A stretch of 64,000 bases of DNA from Clostridia bacterium (GCA_017621155.1 JAGATP010000052.1:1-64000), one strand, 5' to 3'. Shown: positions 8,655 through 17,937, counted from the first letter of the stretch. Made by a program: numbers and translations. The notes: generated by a model not told the origin, from the sequence alone.

Positions 8655-11518
8655 GCTTCCGCCTCCTCAGGTTTTTCTTTTCTGCTTTTTACAAATCGAA
8701 TTACCGTATACGTTTCAACAGCAGCAATCGCAAGAACTCCAACGACATCGACGACGATCATCAAAATAATGTAAACGGGGATACCCGCGCTGTACGCTTC
8801 ATTGCCAAGCAAACCTACCATGAGATTTGAATTACCGACAACGTACGCCGTTCTGTGCGCCGATTCCTGCAAAGCGTTGCGCACTTTTGCCAAGCTCGTG
8901 TCGGGAAGCTTCAACGCTGTGCCGGAAAGCATCAGGTCTGTACCGCCGGCAAGGCACATCTCGCCCGTTAAGCCGCCGTCGCTCGTGTAGTCGGTGACGA
9001 CAACGCCCTGAAATCCCCATTCTTCTCTTAACACTTCCGTAAGCAGCTGATAATTGCCCTTACAGTAGCGATAACCGATTCTCGTTTGGGAATCCATCAC
9101 GCCGTTCGCCTTGCCTGTCTTTACGGAAATTTCAAACGGCTTGAAATAGAGCTCGCGCATCGCCTGTTCGTTGCACCACATCGAAACGGTGCCGCGGTTG
9201 GTATCCTGTTCGTTGATGGCGAAGTGCTTGATAAAGACGATCATACCTTTCGATTCGGCGCCGATGCACTCAGCAGCGCCCATAGAACCGGAAAGAAGAG
9301 GATCTTCCGAATAGTATTCGCCCGCACGGCCGCCGAAGCAAGTTCTGTGCAAGTTCATCGCCGGTGCATACCAACCCGTAACGTCTGTACGCAAGCCGTC
9401 TTCCGCAACGAGCGCAGCCATCTTCTCGGCAAGTTCGACATTCCAGGTGGAAGCGATCAGCGTCTCGCAAGGCCAACGGAAGCTCGACCAGCCGTTGACG
9501 AAGTTACCCAAACCGGTAGGGCCGTCGTTACAGGTCGTACCCGGCATTTCGATCGCATCAACTGCGCCGATACGCCAGCCTGCCAGATTCCAAAGTCCGT
9601 GAATTTCGCTCACCTTTAACTGCTGAATAAGCGTCATCCACATCGGATCGCCATAGTCTTTTCCGACAAGATCTTTGAGCTTCAGTCCCGCGTCCTGACC
9701 GACGATTGCAGCTTCGTTGTTGTCGGCAGAAGCGGGTCTGCCCGCTGCTTCCCAACCGGTAGCCGCAAGATTCTCCCTTAAACCGTCCCACATTTCGTGC
9801 GTTTTGATGACTTCGGAATAGCTCGAAGGGGACTTTTCGGTTGCCGTACCCGTGGAATAATCGAGTCCGTTGTTGTCCATCATGATCCAATTGCTGCGGG
9901 TAAGATACGTCGTTCCCTCCGCCGTTGCGTAATCGAAACGGTTGGTAACGGTGTGATCGGTTACGGAATCTTTGGCTATGTTCTTAAAAGTACCAATATT
10001 ATACCTGTAAACAAAATTCTTATCCGCCGAGGGCGTGCCGCCTCCCGCTTCCGCAATATCGTTATAACCCTTTGCAAGCAAGATATTGTTTACCGCCTGA
10101 TGAGCGTCCTGCGCGGCTGTGATATAATAGTCTCCTTCTTCGAGGATATAACCCTTTGCCGCGGTATAGTCGTAGGACTTCATCGCCTCTTCCGCATCGA
10201 ACGAAATGCTTACCGTCTCCGACTGTCCCGCCTTGATCATCGGCGTTTTCGCAAATGCGGCAAGAGTTACGGAAGCCTTTTCGACTTGATTCTTCTTATC
10301 GTATTCGGTATAGGGCGACTGGATATAAACGCCTACCGCATCCTTACCGTCAACGCTGCCCGTATTTTCCACTTTCAGCGAAACGTTGACCGTACCGTCG
10401 GTAACAGTCGCTTTGAAATCGCTCCAAGTAAACTGCGTATAACCCAATCCGTATCCGAAGGGATAAGCAACGGTATCCGTGTAATTGTAATCACCGGCGT
10501 TTTCCGTTCCCATGACCACATCTTCATACCTCGTTTCGTAATAGCGATAACCGATATAAATGCCTTCCACGTAATTGATATAGCTGTACTTTGACACTTC
10601 GCCGTTCGCATTTAAGAAGCGATTGTCGCCGAGATTCTGCGCCGCAGGCGTAGAACGGTTATCGTAAACGTAAGTATCGACAAGGTGTCCCGACGGATTG
10701 GCCTTTCCCGAAAGCACTCTTACAAGTCCCGTGATCCCCGTATTGCCGGTAGCGCCGCATAAAACGCACGCATCGACGCCGTAGGGATCTCCTTTGAGAA
10801 AATCAACCTGCATCTGACAGTTTGTGTTCAGGATGACGATCGTTTTCTTGAAACCGGCGTCCCGAATGCCCTTTAAAAGATCGAGTTCCACCGAGCTCAA
10901 CTGCATATAAATTTCGTCGGCAGAACCGCCGTATCTCGACATATCTGCGGGCTGATCCGAACCTTCCGTATTAAAACGGGAGAACACTGCGATTGCCGCA
11001 TCGTTATAAGAAGCAAACGAAGAGGAAGTTGCAGCGCTTACGGTCGCCCAGTCCGTTTCGTTGAGCTTGTAAGTATCGCGGGCTTTTCCGGTATTGGAAT
11101 AATAATCCCAAACGGTCGGATTGACCGCTATCTTTTCGGCTTCGAGCGCCGATTTCAGATTGTCCCAGCTGCTTGCCTGGTCTGAACCCGAAGTAGCGCC
11201 TCCCATCCAATTGACGCTGTTCTGACTGAAAAGCGTAACCTTTGCGTTCGCCGCCAAGGGAAGCCCGTCATCGTTTTTCAAAAGTACCGTACCTTCTTCC
11301 GCGATCTGTATCGCCGTATCCTGTTCTACCTGCAAGAGCTCGGCGTCCGTCTCATAATCGGACTCGAAGCTTCCCCTGCCGGAAGCTCCGATCGTACCGA
11401 GGTATACTTCCAGCAGACCGCTGAACATCACGGCAACGACATTGAGTGCAATGATGATCGCAAGGATAACGGCACAGAAAGCGGATACTACGTATAAATT
11501 CGCCTTTTTTATATCCAT
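8651..11518 (-). CDS. Membrane-anchored, circularly permuted GH3 glycosidase (module A)
   Basis: The 955-residue protein has GH3 domains in permuted order. The alpha/beta-sandwich domain comes first (EEGTVLLKNDDGLPL near 70-85; an acidic loop FNTEGSDQP), then a fibronectin-III-like segment (PYTEYDKKNQVEK...), and the (beta/alpha)8 barrel last. The barrel keeps KHFAINEQDTNR and the nucleophile motif VVVTDY (Asp about 843). Such permutation is known in some ruminal Clostridia beta-glucosidases. A hydrophobic N-terminal segment (about 8-33) and a C-terminal segment (about 915-939) followed by basic residues suggest both ends lie in the membrane with the enzyme outside. It sits 24 nt after the lipoprotein gene and overlaps the small membrane gene. 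The substrate is unknown; active-site residues look intact. Confidence 0.9.
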   Translation of the reverse strand: MDIKKANLYVVSAFCAVILAIIIALNVVAVMFSGLLEVYLGTIGASGRGSFESDYETDAELLQVEQDTAIQIAEEGTVLLKNDDGLPLAANAKVTLFSQNSVNWMGGATSGSDQASSWDNLKSALEAEKIAVNPTVWDYYSNTGKARDTYKLNETDWATVSAATSSSFASYNDAAIAVFSRFNTEGSDQPADMSRYGGSADEIYMQLSSVELDLLKGIRDAGFKKTIVILNTNCQMQVDFLKGDPYGVDACVLCGATGNTGITGLVRVLSGKANPSGHLVDTYVYDNRSTPAAQNLGDNRFLNANGEVSKYSYINYVEGIYIGYRYYETRYEDVVMGTENAGDYNYTDTVAYPFGYGLGYTQFTWSDFKATVTDGTVNVSLKVENTGSVDGKDAVGVYIQSPYTEYDKKNQVEKASVTLAAFAKTPMIKAGQSETVSISFDAEEAMKSYDYTAAKGYILEEGDYYITAAQDAHQAVNNILLAKGYNDIAEAGGGTPSADKNFVYRYNIGTFKNIAKDSVTDHTVTNRFDYATAEGTTYLTRSNWIMMDNNGLDYSTGTATEKSPSSYSEVIKTHEMWDGLRENLAATGWEAAGRPASADNNEAAIVGQDAGLKLKDLVGKDYGDPMWMTLIQQLKVSEIHGLWNLAGWRIGAVDAIEMPGTTCNDGPTGLGNFVNGWSSFRWPCETLIASTWNVELAEKMAALVAEDGLRTDVTGWYAPAMNLHRTCFGGRAGEYYSEDPLLSGSMGAAECIGAESKGMIVFIKHFAINEQDTNRGTVSMWCNEQAMRELYFKPFEISVKTGKANGVMDSQTRIGYRYCKGNYQLLTEVLREEWGFQGVVVTDYTSDGGLTGEMCLAGGTDLMLSGTALKLPDTSLAKVRNALQESAHRTAYVVGNSNLMVGLLGNEAYSAGIPVYIILMIVVDVVGVLAIAAVETYTVIRFVKSRKEKPEEAEA

Positions 11519-11542
11519 TTATGTACCTCTTAATGATACGGC

Positions 11543-12256
11543 TTATTCGTCGTCGGCGTTGAAATACGTAAAGCCCTTCGTATTCAGGTCAAGCTGAAGG
11601 GTGATAGGCGTCAGGCCGTTTGTGGAGTGATGATACTCTGCAAGTTCCGCATTGAAATCGTATAATCCGTCTCTCGAACCGCTTTCGCCGTTAGAGGTGT
11701 AATACTCGTTTTCGGAAGTGAGCAAGTGCGTACCGCCCTGATCCTTGAACATCGTGCCGTTGATCGTAGCGCAGTTGCCGAAGAACACGTAATAGCTGTA
11801 ATAGTCGGGAATCGCCAACGTTACCGTGCGGTTGCTTTCGTTTACGGTGAAAGTACCGAAGTATACCTGCCAAATATACAAACCCGTTTCGCTGTTGTAC
11901 AGGTTTTTGACGAGTTCGTAGTTATTGCCCTGCTTCCAATTATACTTGTTGGCTTCGTTGCGGTACGTTTCGCCCGTAAAGTTCATCAGAACGAGCTTGC
12001 TTTCCTGAACGGAAGTCATCTGATCGCCCTTCAGCACCGTAGAATAGCCGACTCTGTTGTCTTCGTCGTCCTGGAAGGAATACGACCACATGCCGTAAAC
12101 GTCCGAAGCGGAGAAGTTTTCGTTGAGATCAACCTTTACTTCGTCCGTCTTTTTCTCCCCTTCCGTTTCTCCGCACGCCGCGAACATGACCCCGCAGCCC
12201 ACTGCCGTAACCGCTGCCAAAACTGCTAAAACTTTTTTTGTGCTGAATTTCTTCAT
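11543..12256 (-). CDS. Secreted lipoprotein of module A
   Basis: The 237-residue protein has a basic N-terminus, a hydrophobic core and a lipobox ending FAAC (Cys about 28), so it should be a lipid-anchored surface protein. The mature part is rich in Tyr, Asn, Asp and Thr, with alternating patterns suggesting beta-sheet, including YFGTFTVNESNRTVTLAI. A similar phrase (FGTYELSKDESVGTFSLTL) occurs in the module B lipoprotein. No known family is recognised. It is the first gene of the lipoprotein-GH3-small-membrane operon behind the repeat-bearing promoter at 12317-12409. A role as substrate-binding or scaffold partner is an inference. Confidence 0.75.
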   Translation of the reverse strand: MKKFSTKKVLAVLAAVTAVGCGVMFAACGETEGEKKTDEVKVDLNENFSASDVYGMWSYSFQDDEDNRVGYSTVLKGDQMTSVQESKLVLMNFTGETYRNEANKYNWKQGNNYELVKNLYNSETGLYIWQVYFGTFTVNESNRTVTLAIPDYYSYYVFFGNCATINGTMFKDQGGTHLLTSENEYYTSNGESGSRDGLYDFNAELAEYHHSTNGLTPITLQLDLNTKGFTYFNADDE

Positions 12257-12316
12257 TTGAAATTCCCTCCTGAAAAATTTTTCTTTGGTTCTAAAACCAA
12301 CTCCATTTTACCCTAC

Positions 12317-12409
12317 AATTTAAAAAAAGCGAGAGCACCTTGCAAGAATTGTTCCCTTTTTTACATGCACAGACGGCAACCTTTCACGGTTTGCCCTTTT
12401 TCTTTCACG
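12317..12409 (-). promoter_or_regulatory. Promoter and LytTR-type operator of the module A GH3 operon
   Basis: Reading the minus strand, three half-sites with exactly 21-bp period precede the promoter: CGTGAAAGAAA (12409-12399), CGTGAAAGGTT (12388-12378) and CATGTAAAAAA (12367-12357). The promoter is TTGCAA (12345-12340), 17 nt, TAAATT (12322-12317). LytTR regulators such as AgrA bind paired direct repeats of about two helical turns. The last half-site closely matches the module B sites. The -10 starts 35 bp after the last repeat, one helical turn further than the 25 bp seen at the other sites. Confidence 0.6.
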
Positions 12410-12427
12410 TTTCGTCTTTCTCCGCGC

Positions 12428-12466
12428 AAAAGAAAAAGGCTTCTTTCGTCAAAGAAAGATGCCTTT
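12428..12466 (-). terminator. Terminator after module A kinase
   Basis: The minus strand reads AAAGGC-AT-CTTTC...GAAAG-AA-GCCTTTTTC, a stem-loop followed by T residues 26 nt after the kinase stop codon. It separates the regulator-kinase operon from the GH3 operon. Confidence 0.75.
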
Positions 12467-12492
12467 CGCTCTCTATTCTGTTTTTTGATCGT

Positions 12493-13812
12493 TCAGGGAA
12501 TCGGTATAATCATACTGACGATAAACTTGTCGTTCTCTTTTCTCATAACGGTATTGCCGTTGTATTTTTTTACGATATAGCGGATAGACCGCGTGCCGAA
12601 GCCGTGGTTTATGCGGTCGCCTTTTGTCGTCAAAGGCAATCCATCGGAAAATTCGAGCTGTTTCGTACAGAAGTTTTCCACGCTGACAGAAACGAAATTA
12701 CCGCTCTGCTTTACGAAAATCGAGATATCGCGTTTGTCCTCCGCTTCCTTGCAAACGGCTTCGATCGCGTTATCCAAAAGATTGGAAAAGAGAGAATAGC
12801 AATCAATGGAGTTTAGAAAAGCAAGCTTTTCGCCGTCGGCAATGCAGTTTAACCGGATGCCGTAGTTACGCCAGTGCAAGCTCTTTTCGGTCAAAACGGT
12901 GTCTAGCGTGCCGTTGCCCGTTTCGTATACTCCGTCATAAATCTCAATGGAGCTTTCAATCTGCTTGATAAACTCTTTTTTATCCGCCGTATTGCCGATG
13001 TCCTTTAAAGAGCTTACCTGCCGCTTTAAATCGTGGCACTTCATATTGATAATATCGATGCTTTCCTTCGATAATTCCATTTGCCGCTCTTTTTCGGTAA
13101 ACATCTGCTCCATATACGCTTTTTCCACATTGGACACGGCGTTATCGGTCAACGCAAACTGAATCACCAACAACAGTACGCAGCAAACCATCGTATAAAC
13201 GTACGTAGCGGGATTTCTGTAAGAAGCGTTATAAACCCAATTACTGATTAGCGCCAAAACAATGATTGCACAGACGGCAAACGCAACGCAAAACAAGTTT
13301 TTGGGATAAATATTGCCTGATTTTTTCGTTCTGTAAAGAGAAATCAAACAATAACAGATACCAAACACAAAAGAATAGACAAACAGTCTTACCAAACGAA
13401 AGATAAAGTCGGAGGGCAAGCTTCCGTAAGCGGCAATCCAATCGCCCACGGTAGAAGAAATGTGTTGAATGACGTACGCCGTCGAACAAAAGAAGAGTAC
13501 CACATTAAACTTTTCTTCATAACAAAACCAGATGCAAAGGACGGACAGCAAAAAGATCATCGTATAGGAAATCGTAAGGTAATCTCCGATGTACCAAATT
13601 TTCCAGTGTCCGAAAATATCGAGTCCGAAAAACGTGAAGATAGAATATTTATGGTTTACGATCAGGTTGTAAATCGCAAAAGAGCCGATCAGTCTGAGCC
13701 AGAAATACCTTCTTTTTTTCAAAAATCCGCACAATAGGACGGCAAACACAAAAACCACCAATCCGAAATCAAGACAGTAATCTAAAACATTATCTAAAAT
13801 ATCTGCAAACAT
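12493..13812 (-). CDS. GHKL sensor histidine kinase (AgrC-like), module A
   Basis: The 439-residue kinase has about six to seven N-terminal membrane segments (residues 1-225), a coiled linker, and an HPK10-type cytoplasmic domain. The phosphorylation site is in INMKCHDLKRQV (His about 266), the N-box is LFSNLLDNAIEA and the G-box HGFGTRSIRYIVKKY. This matches AgrC/ComD-like kinases that sense peptides or membrane-associated signals. The ATG follows GGCGGAGATTTAAA. The gene is 14 nt downstream of its LytTR regulator. No agrB or agrD peptide genes are visible nearby, so the signal is unknown. Confidence 0.93.
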   Translation of the reverse strand: MFADILDNVLDYCLDFGLVVFVFAVLLCGFLKKRRYFWLRLIGSFAIYNLIVNHKYSIFTFFGLDIFGHWKIWYIGDYLTISYTMIFLLSVLCIWFCYEEKFNVVLFFCSTAYVIQHISSTVGDWIAAYGSLPSDFIFRLVRLFVYSFVFGICYCLISLYRTKKSGNIYPKNLFCVAFAVCAIIVLALISNWVYNASYRNPATYVYTMVCCVLLLVIQFALTDNAVSNVEKAYMEQMFTEKERQMELSKESIDIINMKCHDLKRQVSSLKDIGNTADKKEFIKQIESSIEIYDGVYETGNGTLDTVLTEKSLHWRNYGIRLNCIADGEKLAFLNSIDCYSLFSNLLDNAIEAVCKEAEDKRDISIFVKQSGNFVSVSVENFCTKQLEFSDGLPLTTKGDRINHGFGTRSIRYIVKKYNGNTVMRKENDKFIVSMIIPIP

Positions 13813-13826
13813 TTTAAATCTCCGCC

Positions 13827-14534
13827 TTACGTGTTCGATACGAATACGGTAAATGTATTGATAAATTCTCTTTTCTTGTCTCGTGCAATGCGGATTAAAT
13901 CGTGTCCTTCTCCCAGAGAAATATTGTCGCCCTGTATGCTTTTGACATACCTTAAATTGACAAAGACACCCGTTCTCGGACTTACAAAAGTCTTCCCGAG
14001 TTTTTCCGCAGCACCTTGAAGTGTTTCCCAGGACTCTATTTCTTCCGAAGCCGTGTGATATACCACTTTGTGACCGCGGGATTCGACGTACAGGATATCG
14101 TTGACGTTTATACGGTAATAGGATCGGTTGGATGTAATTACGATGTCCTGTTTGTTGTTGTGCATTGCAACCGCGACCGCCCTTTCCATTCTGAAGGAAA
14201 ACGTAGAATAGCTGATCGGTTTGATCATATAGTCGGTTGCGTCAACCGAATACCCCTTAATTGCATAACGCGCAATATTCGTCACGAAGATGAGGCACAC
14301 TTCTTTATCGATTTTACGAAGTTCCTTTGCTGCGTTCATACCGTTTAGATAGGGCATTTCGATATCCATAAACACGATATCGTACACCGCTTTGTAGTTG
14401 TGCAAAAAATCCATTGCGTCGCCAAAGCAGAAAAAATGAAAATCTATGTTCTTTTCTTCTCCATACCGTTTTACGTAAGATTTCAAAAGTTCTGCCTGAT
14501 TTTCTTCATCTTCAACGATTGCAACGTTCATCAT
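13827..14534 (-). CDS. LytTR-family response regulator, module A
   Basis: An N-terminal receiver domain (acidic EDE near residue 8, phospho-acceptor in FMDIEMP, conserved Lys in MIKPISYS) is joined to a C-terminal LytTR DNA-binding domain (NDILYVESRGHKVVYHT ... RTGVFVNLRYVKSI). It is about 235 residues long, as for AgrA/LytR-type regulators. The start at 14534 is chosen because GAGGGAG lies about 10 nt upstream. It is first in the operon with the GHKL kinase, behind the promoter at 14563-14591. The likely target is the 21-bp-period operator before the lipoprotein-GH3 operon. Confidence 0.93.
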   Translation of the reverse strand: MMNVAIVEDEENQAELLKSYVKRYGEEKNIDFHFFCFGDAMDFLHNYKAVYDIVFMDIEMPYLNGMNAAKELRKIDKEVCLIFVTNIARYAIKGYSVDATDYMIKPISYSTFSFRMERAVAVAMHNNKQDIVITSNRSYYRINVNDILYVESRGHKVVYHTASEEIESWETLQGAAEKLGKTFVSPRTGVFVNLRYVKSIQGDNISLGEGHDLIRIARDKKREFINTFTVFVSNT

Positions 14535-14562
14535 TCGATCATTTTCTCCCTCGTTTTTATCA

Positions 14563-14591
14563 ATTATAACATCATTTCTCGCATTTTGCAA
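14563..14591 (-). promoter_or_regulatory. Sigma-A promoter of module A regulator-kinase operon
   Basis: The minus strand has TTGCAA, 17 nt, TATAAT, about 29 nt upstream of the regulator start. Unlike modules C and D, I find no convincing 21-bp direct repeat upstream, so autoregulation is not supported here. The rest of the gap to jag (14600-14827) holds no recognisable gene. Confidence 0.7.
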
Positions 14592-14827
14592 TCGATCTTT
14601 TAAAAATTATCCTCGCTTTCTGTTTCTTTCTTTTTCCAAATAGCAAAAAATCGATAACCTTAGAAGTACAATTATCTTATAAAATAGTAGACAGGTCATA
14701 CTTGACCCTCCCCTAAAAATAGGAGCGATAACTTTCTTTCCGAAAAGGGAGTGCTCGACCAAAAAATACAAAGATCAACAAAAAAGAAAGAAGTATTCTT
14801 CCCTTAATTACCGCGGGCCCGCCAACG

Positions 14828-14860
14828 CAAAAGAAAAACGGGAAGAGGCGTCTCTTCCCG
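14828..14860 (-). terminator. Terminator of the rpmH-to-jag operon
   Basis: The perfect stem CGGGAAGAG/CTCTTCCCG (14839-14847 and 14852-14860) is followed on the minus strand by TTTTTCTTTT. On the plus strand CTTTTCTTT follows, so it could act in both directions. Confidence 0.8.
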
Positions 14861-14976
14861 CTTTTCTTTCGTTTTCTACTTTCGGTCTTCGAACACGAAA
14901 CGATGCATTTTGGGTCTTTTTCGTATTTGCGTCCTGCAAAATTACAAAAGCGCTTTTTTGTTTAGAAGATAGGAAA

Positions 14977-15858
14977 CTAAATCTCGTCCTTCTTTTCGGG
15001 AGATTGCGCGTTCTCATTTTTGCCGATAAACGTTCCGAAGAAGGGAGCGGGCTTTCTGACGTCCTTCTTGAAATCACTCCTTCCGCCGCGATCGCGATTA
15101 TAGGGCTTTCTGTCGCCTCTTCTGTCTCCTCTGTCGCTTCTGTCACGATTGAAGGATTTTTTACCGTCCTTCCGATCGTCAAACTTTTTCCCGTAAGGCT
15201 TTTTGCCGCCGCGGTACTTTCTGTCATTTTCGGGATTGTAATTATTCGGCACAATGACGATATAACGGTTGGGTTCTTTTCCCTCGCTGATCGTCTTAAC
15301 CTCAGTATTATCTGCGAGAACGGCGTGAACAATTCTCCTCTCATAGGGGTTCATCGCGTCCATGCGCACCTTTTTAGAAGTGGCAACTGCCTTATCGGCA
15401 AGCTTCAAGGCGTGCTTTTTGAGAGATTCCTCCCGCTCCGCACGGTAGTTTTCGCAGTCGATAACGACTCTTCTGTACTCCTCTCTTCCCGTATTGGCAA
15501 CAGCGCCTGCAAGGCTCTGAAGAGCGTCTAAGACTTCTCCTCTTCTGCCGATAACGGCATGCGAATTGGTCGCCGTAATGTTAATGGAAATCTTCTCATC
15601 TTCGGATACGAGCTCGCTCGTTGCGGTAATTTCGAGAATACGGAACATCTCGTCGAGAAAATCGACCGCTCTTTCGCCGTCGGAAAGCTTCTTCGTGATC
15701 TTCACTCTTGCTTTAATCGAACCGAATAACTTCTTCTTTCCCTCTTCCAAAACCTCGATTTCTACGTCCTCTTTGGAAAGTCCGAGCGTTAAAAGACCTT
15801 CCTTGACTGCGTCATCTACCGTCTTTCCGGTAAATTCGCCCTGAATCAATTTATCCAT
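14977..15858 (-). CDS. jag: Jag/SpoIIIJ-associated RNA-binding protein (KhpB)
   Basis: Jag (KhpB/EloR) is an RNA-binding protein linked to cell elongation and, in sporulators, to SpoIIIJ. The 293-residue protein shows a Jag_N domain (about 1-55, with KLFGSIKARVKI), a KH domain with the GxxG-type loop IGRRGEVLDALQ (about 105-117) and an R3H domain (RRIVHAVLADNTEVKTISEG). A long tail rich in Arg, Asp, Lys and Gly (about 205-275) looks disordered and could add RNA binding. It lies 17 nt downstream of yidC, the standard order. Confidence 0.94.
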   Translation of the reverse strand: MDKLIQGEFTGKTVDDAVKEGLLTLGLSKEDVEIEVLEEGKKKLFGSIKARVKITKKLSDGERAVDFLDEMFRILEITATSELVSEDEKISINITATNSHAVIGRRGEVLDALQSLAGAVANTGREEYRRVVIDCENYRAEREESLKKHALKLADKAVATSKKVRMDAMNPYERRIVHAVLADNTEVKTISEGKEPNRYIVIVPNNYNPENDRKYRGGKKPYGKKFDDRKDGKKSFNRDRSDRGDRRGDRKPYNRDRGGRSDFKKDVRKPAPFFGTFIGKNENAQSPEKKDEI

Positions 15859-15875
15859 TTTTTTCTCCTATGAGC

Positions 15876-17285
15876 TTATTTTCTCTTTGATTTCTTGTCA
15901 ACGATTCCCTTCGAAGCGTTATAGCGCTTTTCGTACTTCTCCTTGAACGCCTTTTCGCTCTTCTTTTTAAACACGATATCCACGAGCTTGGTCGTGATGA
16001 GCGACGTGACGATGCTGAAGATATTCGCCGTTACCATGTAGATGGAGAAGGCGGCGGAATATCCGAAGGAGAAGAAACCGTAAACGATGGGCATGATGAT
16101 CATCATCATTTTCATAGACTGCTGTCCCGAACCGTCCGCCGATTGCAGCTCCGTCTGTGCCTTTTGCATCTTCGACATGATGAACTGCGATAAAAACATC
16201 GAGCCGACGGAAAGCAGGATCATGATGAAGTAGCCGTTTGCGGAGGATTTCTCCGTGGACAGGTTGTGCGTAATCTCGTCGTAAGTCGTCGAAGTCGCGT
16301 AGGGCGATCCGGGATATTCGGTGATTCTGTACTCCTTGTCCTCGATCTTCACCTTCTGCGTGATGGAATTGACGAAGGACTGATAGTCGCCGACGGGGTG
16401 CGAGAACATGGTATCGGGATACCAGATGTTCTTAATCCAGAGGAAAGCGTGCTGATTTTCATAGAACGTCTCTTTTGCCGCCTCTCTTCCGAGTTCCTTG
16501 ACCCATTTGTAGCAGCATTCCTCTTGGGAAGCGCATTCGGGATCTTCTTCTGCCTTCGCAGAGAGGGAGTTCACTTCCTTCGCGATGGCGGGATTTTGCA
16601 GCATTTTGTCGCAATCGATGTAATATTCGATGGAAGCGTCCTTTGCGATTTTCCCTTCCGATTCGATGTTGATCGCATTCACCTTGATATAGACGAAACG
16701 ATCGGGGTCTTTGGAAGTATAGGTATAGTAGACGTTGATGATCTCTCCCTTTTCTTTCTCTTCCTCGATGGAAAGATCGTAGTTGAAAATCGTGTATTCG
16801 TCATCCAAGGTCATCTCCACGCAATAGGGCTTGATGGCGTCCCCGTAGGAGACGATCATCTCGTTGTAGGCGTGCAGGTTGGTATATTGCGAATAGCCGT
16901 TAAACGCACCGAAGACGACGAAGAAAATCACCATCATGATGATAGACGGAAGACAGGCCCCTAACACAGAGTAATGGTTCTGCTTGTAAAGCTCCTGCAT
17001 CTTCTGCGTATAAAGCTGCTGATTGTCCGCATATTGCTTTTGCAGTTTTTCGAGCTGCGGGCGCATCTCTTCCATTTTCAGGGACTGCTTTCTCGATAAA
17101 ATCTTCGTATAGATGTCGAGAGGCAAGGTGATCGCGCGCAAAATGACGGTAAAGACGATGATGCCAAGACCCACAATGCCCACGCTGCCGATGAGAATGG
17201 AGATGAAATCCCCGATAAAGTTTAAGGCAATGTCTTCTCCCGTCTGAAAGAGGGAAGGGAGGGACGCCGCTAACAGATCAAACAT
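15876..17285 (-). CDS. yidC: YidC/SpoIIIJ membrane insertase with enlarged loop
   Basis: YidC inserts and folds membrane proteins with or without Sec. Core features are present: the first core helix with the conserved Arg (FTVILRAITLPL, Arg50), a charged cytoplasmic hairpin (about 62-105), a second helix (about 110-130), FLWIKNIWYPD (281-291) and later helices near 351-370 and 393-435, then a basic tail. At 469 residues it is far longer than Gram-positive homologues (about 260). Most of the excess is an acidic, Cys-containing insertion at about 131-275, plus a longer segment between 292 and 350, both predicted outside the membrane. No lipobox is evident. Confidence 0.92.
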   Translation of the reverse strand: MFDLLAASLPSLFQTGEDIALNFIGDFISILIGSVGIVGLGIIVFTVILRAITLPLDIYTKILSRKQSLKMEEMRPQLEKLQKQYADNQQLYTQKMQELYKQNHYSVLGACLPSIIMMVIFFVVFGAFNGYSQYTNLHAYNEMIVSYGDAIKPYCVEMTLDDEYTIFNYDLSIEEEKEKGEIINVYYTYTSKDPDRFVYIKVNAINIESEGKIAKDASIEYYIDCDKMLQNPAIAKEVNSLSAKAEEDPECASQEECCYKWVKELGREAAKETFYENQHAFLWIKNIWYPDTMFSHPVGDYQSFVNSITQKVKIEDKEYRITEYPGSPYATSTTYDEITHNLSTEKSSANGYFIMILLSVGSMFLSQFIMSKMQKAQTELQSADGSGQQSMKMMMIIMPIVYGFFSFGYSAAFSIYMVTANIFSIVTSLITTKLVDIVFKKKSEKAFKEKYEKRYNASKGIVDKKSKRK

Positions 17286-17297
17286 AGACTCCTCCTT

Positions 17298-17624
17298 CTA
17301 TATGAGCCAGATATAGAGGATAAAATTTTCTTTGGGAGGATCGTATCCCCCTTTGGAAAGGGGATTGCACCGAAGCAACCTCCCAAGCCCCAAAAGCGCG
17401 CCGACAAAAAAACCGTTGTTATGAATGGATTCCAACATGTAGTGCGAACAAGTAGGCTCGTATAAACAAGTGCCTTTGGAGAGGTATTTTTGATAAAGGG
17501 AAATGAGCTTTACAGAAAGCATACGAAGGGGTCGCCTCTTCCCGAATTTTCGAAGTCGGAAGTAAAGCTCTGCCGCTTGTCCCCTTACGTTAATTTTTCT
17601 TTTTTCAGGAGCCCGCATAAACAC
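17298..17624 (-). CDS. yidD: Membrane protein insertion efficiency factor YidD
   Basis: YidD assists YidC-dependent insertion. The 108-residue protein carries the signature CLYEPTCSHYMLESI (about 53-67) and LLRCNPLSKGGYDPP. It overlaps the end of rnpA by 40 nt. I read the start as GTG at 17624 because AAGGAG lies 8 nt upstream. The first 34 residues are basic and extend beyond most YidD proteins, so an internal start at the Met of MLSVKLISLYQ is possible. Confidence 0.9.
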   Translation of the reverse strand: MFMRAPEKRKINVRGQAAELYFRLRKFGKRRPLRMLSVKLISLYQKYLSKGTCLYEPTCSHYMLESIHNNGFFVGALLGLGRLLRCNPLSKGGYDPPKENFILYIWLI

Positions 17625-17905
17625 GCTTCAAACTCCTTATAAGAATAATGTTCTCTGACTTTGGGAAGAAGAATAAAGGAATAACTGCCCTTAAGATATG
17701 TCACTTGCTTTCGGAAAACTTCCCGAAGAAGTCTCTTAATGTAATTTCTCGTATGGGCTTTACCGTGCTTTTTTCCGACGCAAATTCCCATTCTCACGCT
17801 TTTTGCAGGTGCATAGAGGACGACGAGAGAAGAGGAATAACATTTCTTTCCCTTACGCAGCAGCTTTTGAAAGTCTTTATTCTTTTTAATGCGGAGATAA
17901 TTCAT
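17585..17905 (-). CDS. rnpA: Ribonuclease P protein component
   Basis: RnpA supports the RNase P ribozyme in maturing tRNA 5' ends. The 106-residue protein keeps the basic central block (CVGKKHGKAHTRNYIKRLLRE, with RNY in place of the usual RNR) and the N-terminal LRIKKNKDFQKLLRKGKK. It lies downstream of rpmH and overlaps yidD. A small hairpin between rpmH and rnpA may lower its expression relative to L34. Confidence 0.94.
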   Translation of the reverse strand: MNYLRIKKNKDFQKLLRKGKKCYSSSLVVLYAPAKSVRMGICVGKKHGKAHTRNYIKRLLREVFRKQVTYLKGSYSFILLPKVREHYSYKEFEACLCGLLKKEKLT

Positions 17906-17937
17906 ACCCCTCAGACGATTCTACCGAAAAATCAGAA

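Noticed and set aside
12493..14534. agr-type quorum-sensing locus with peptide precursor (agrBD)
   Set aside because: The kinase and regulator are AgrC/AgrA-like, but no AgrB-like protease or short precursor frame was found next to any of the four pairs.
14563..14624. LytTR operator before the module A regulator
   Set aside because: The positions that would correspond to 21-bp half-sites read unrelated sequences, and the promoter has its own TTGCAA -35.
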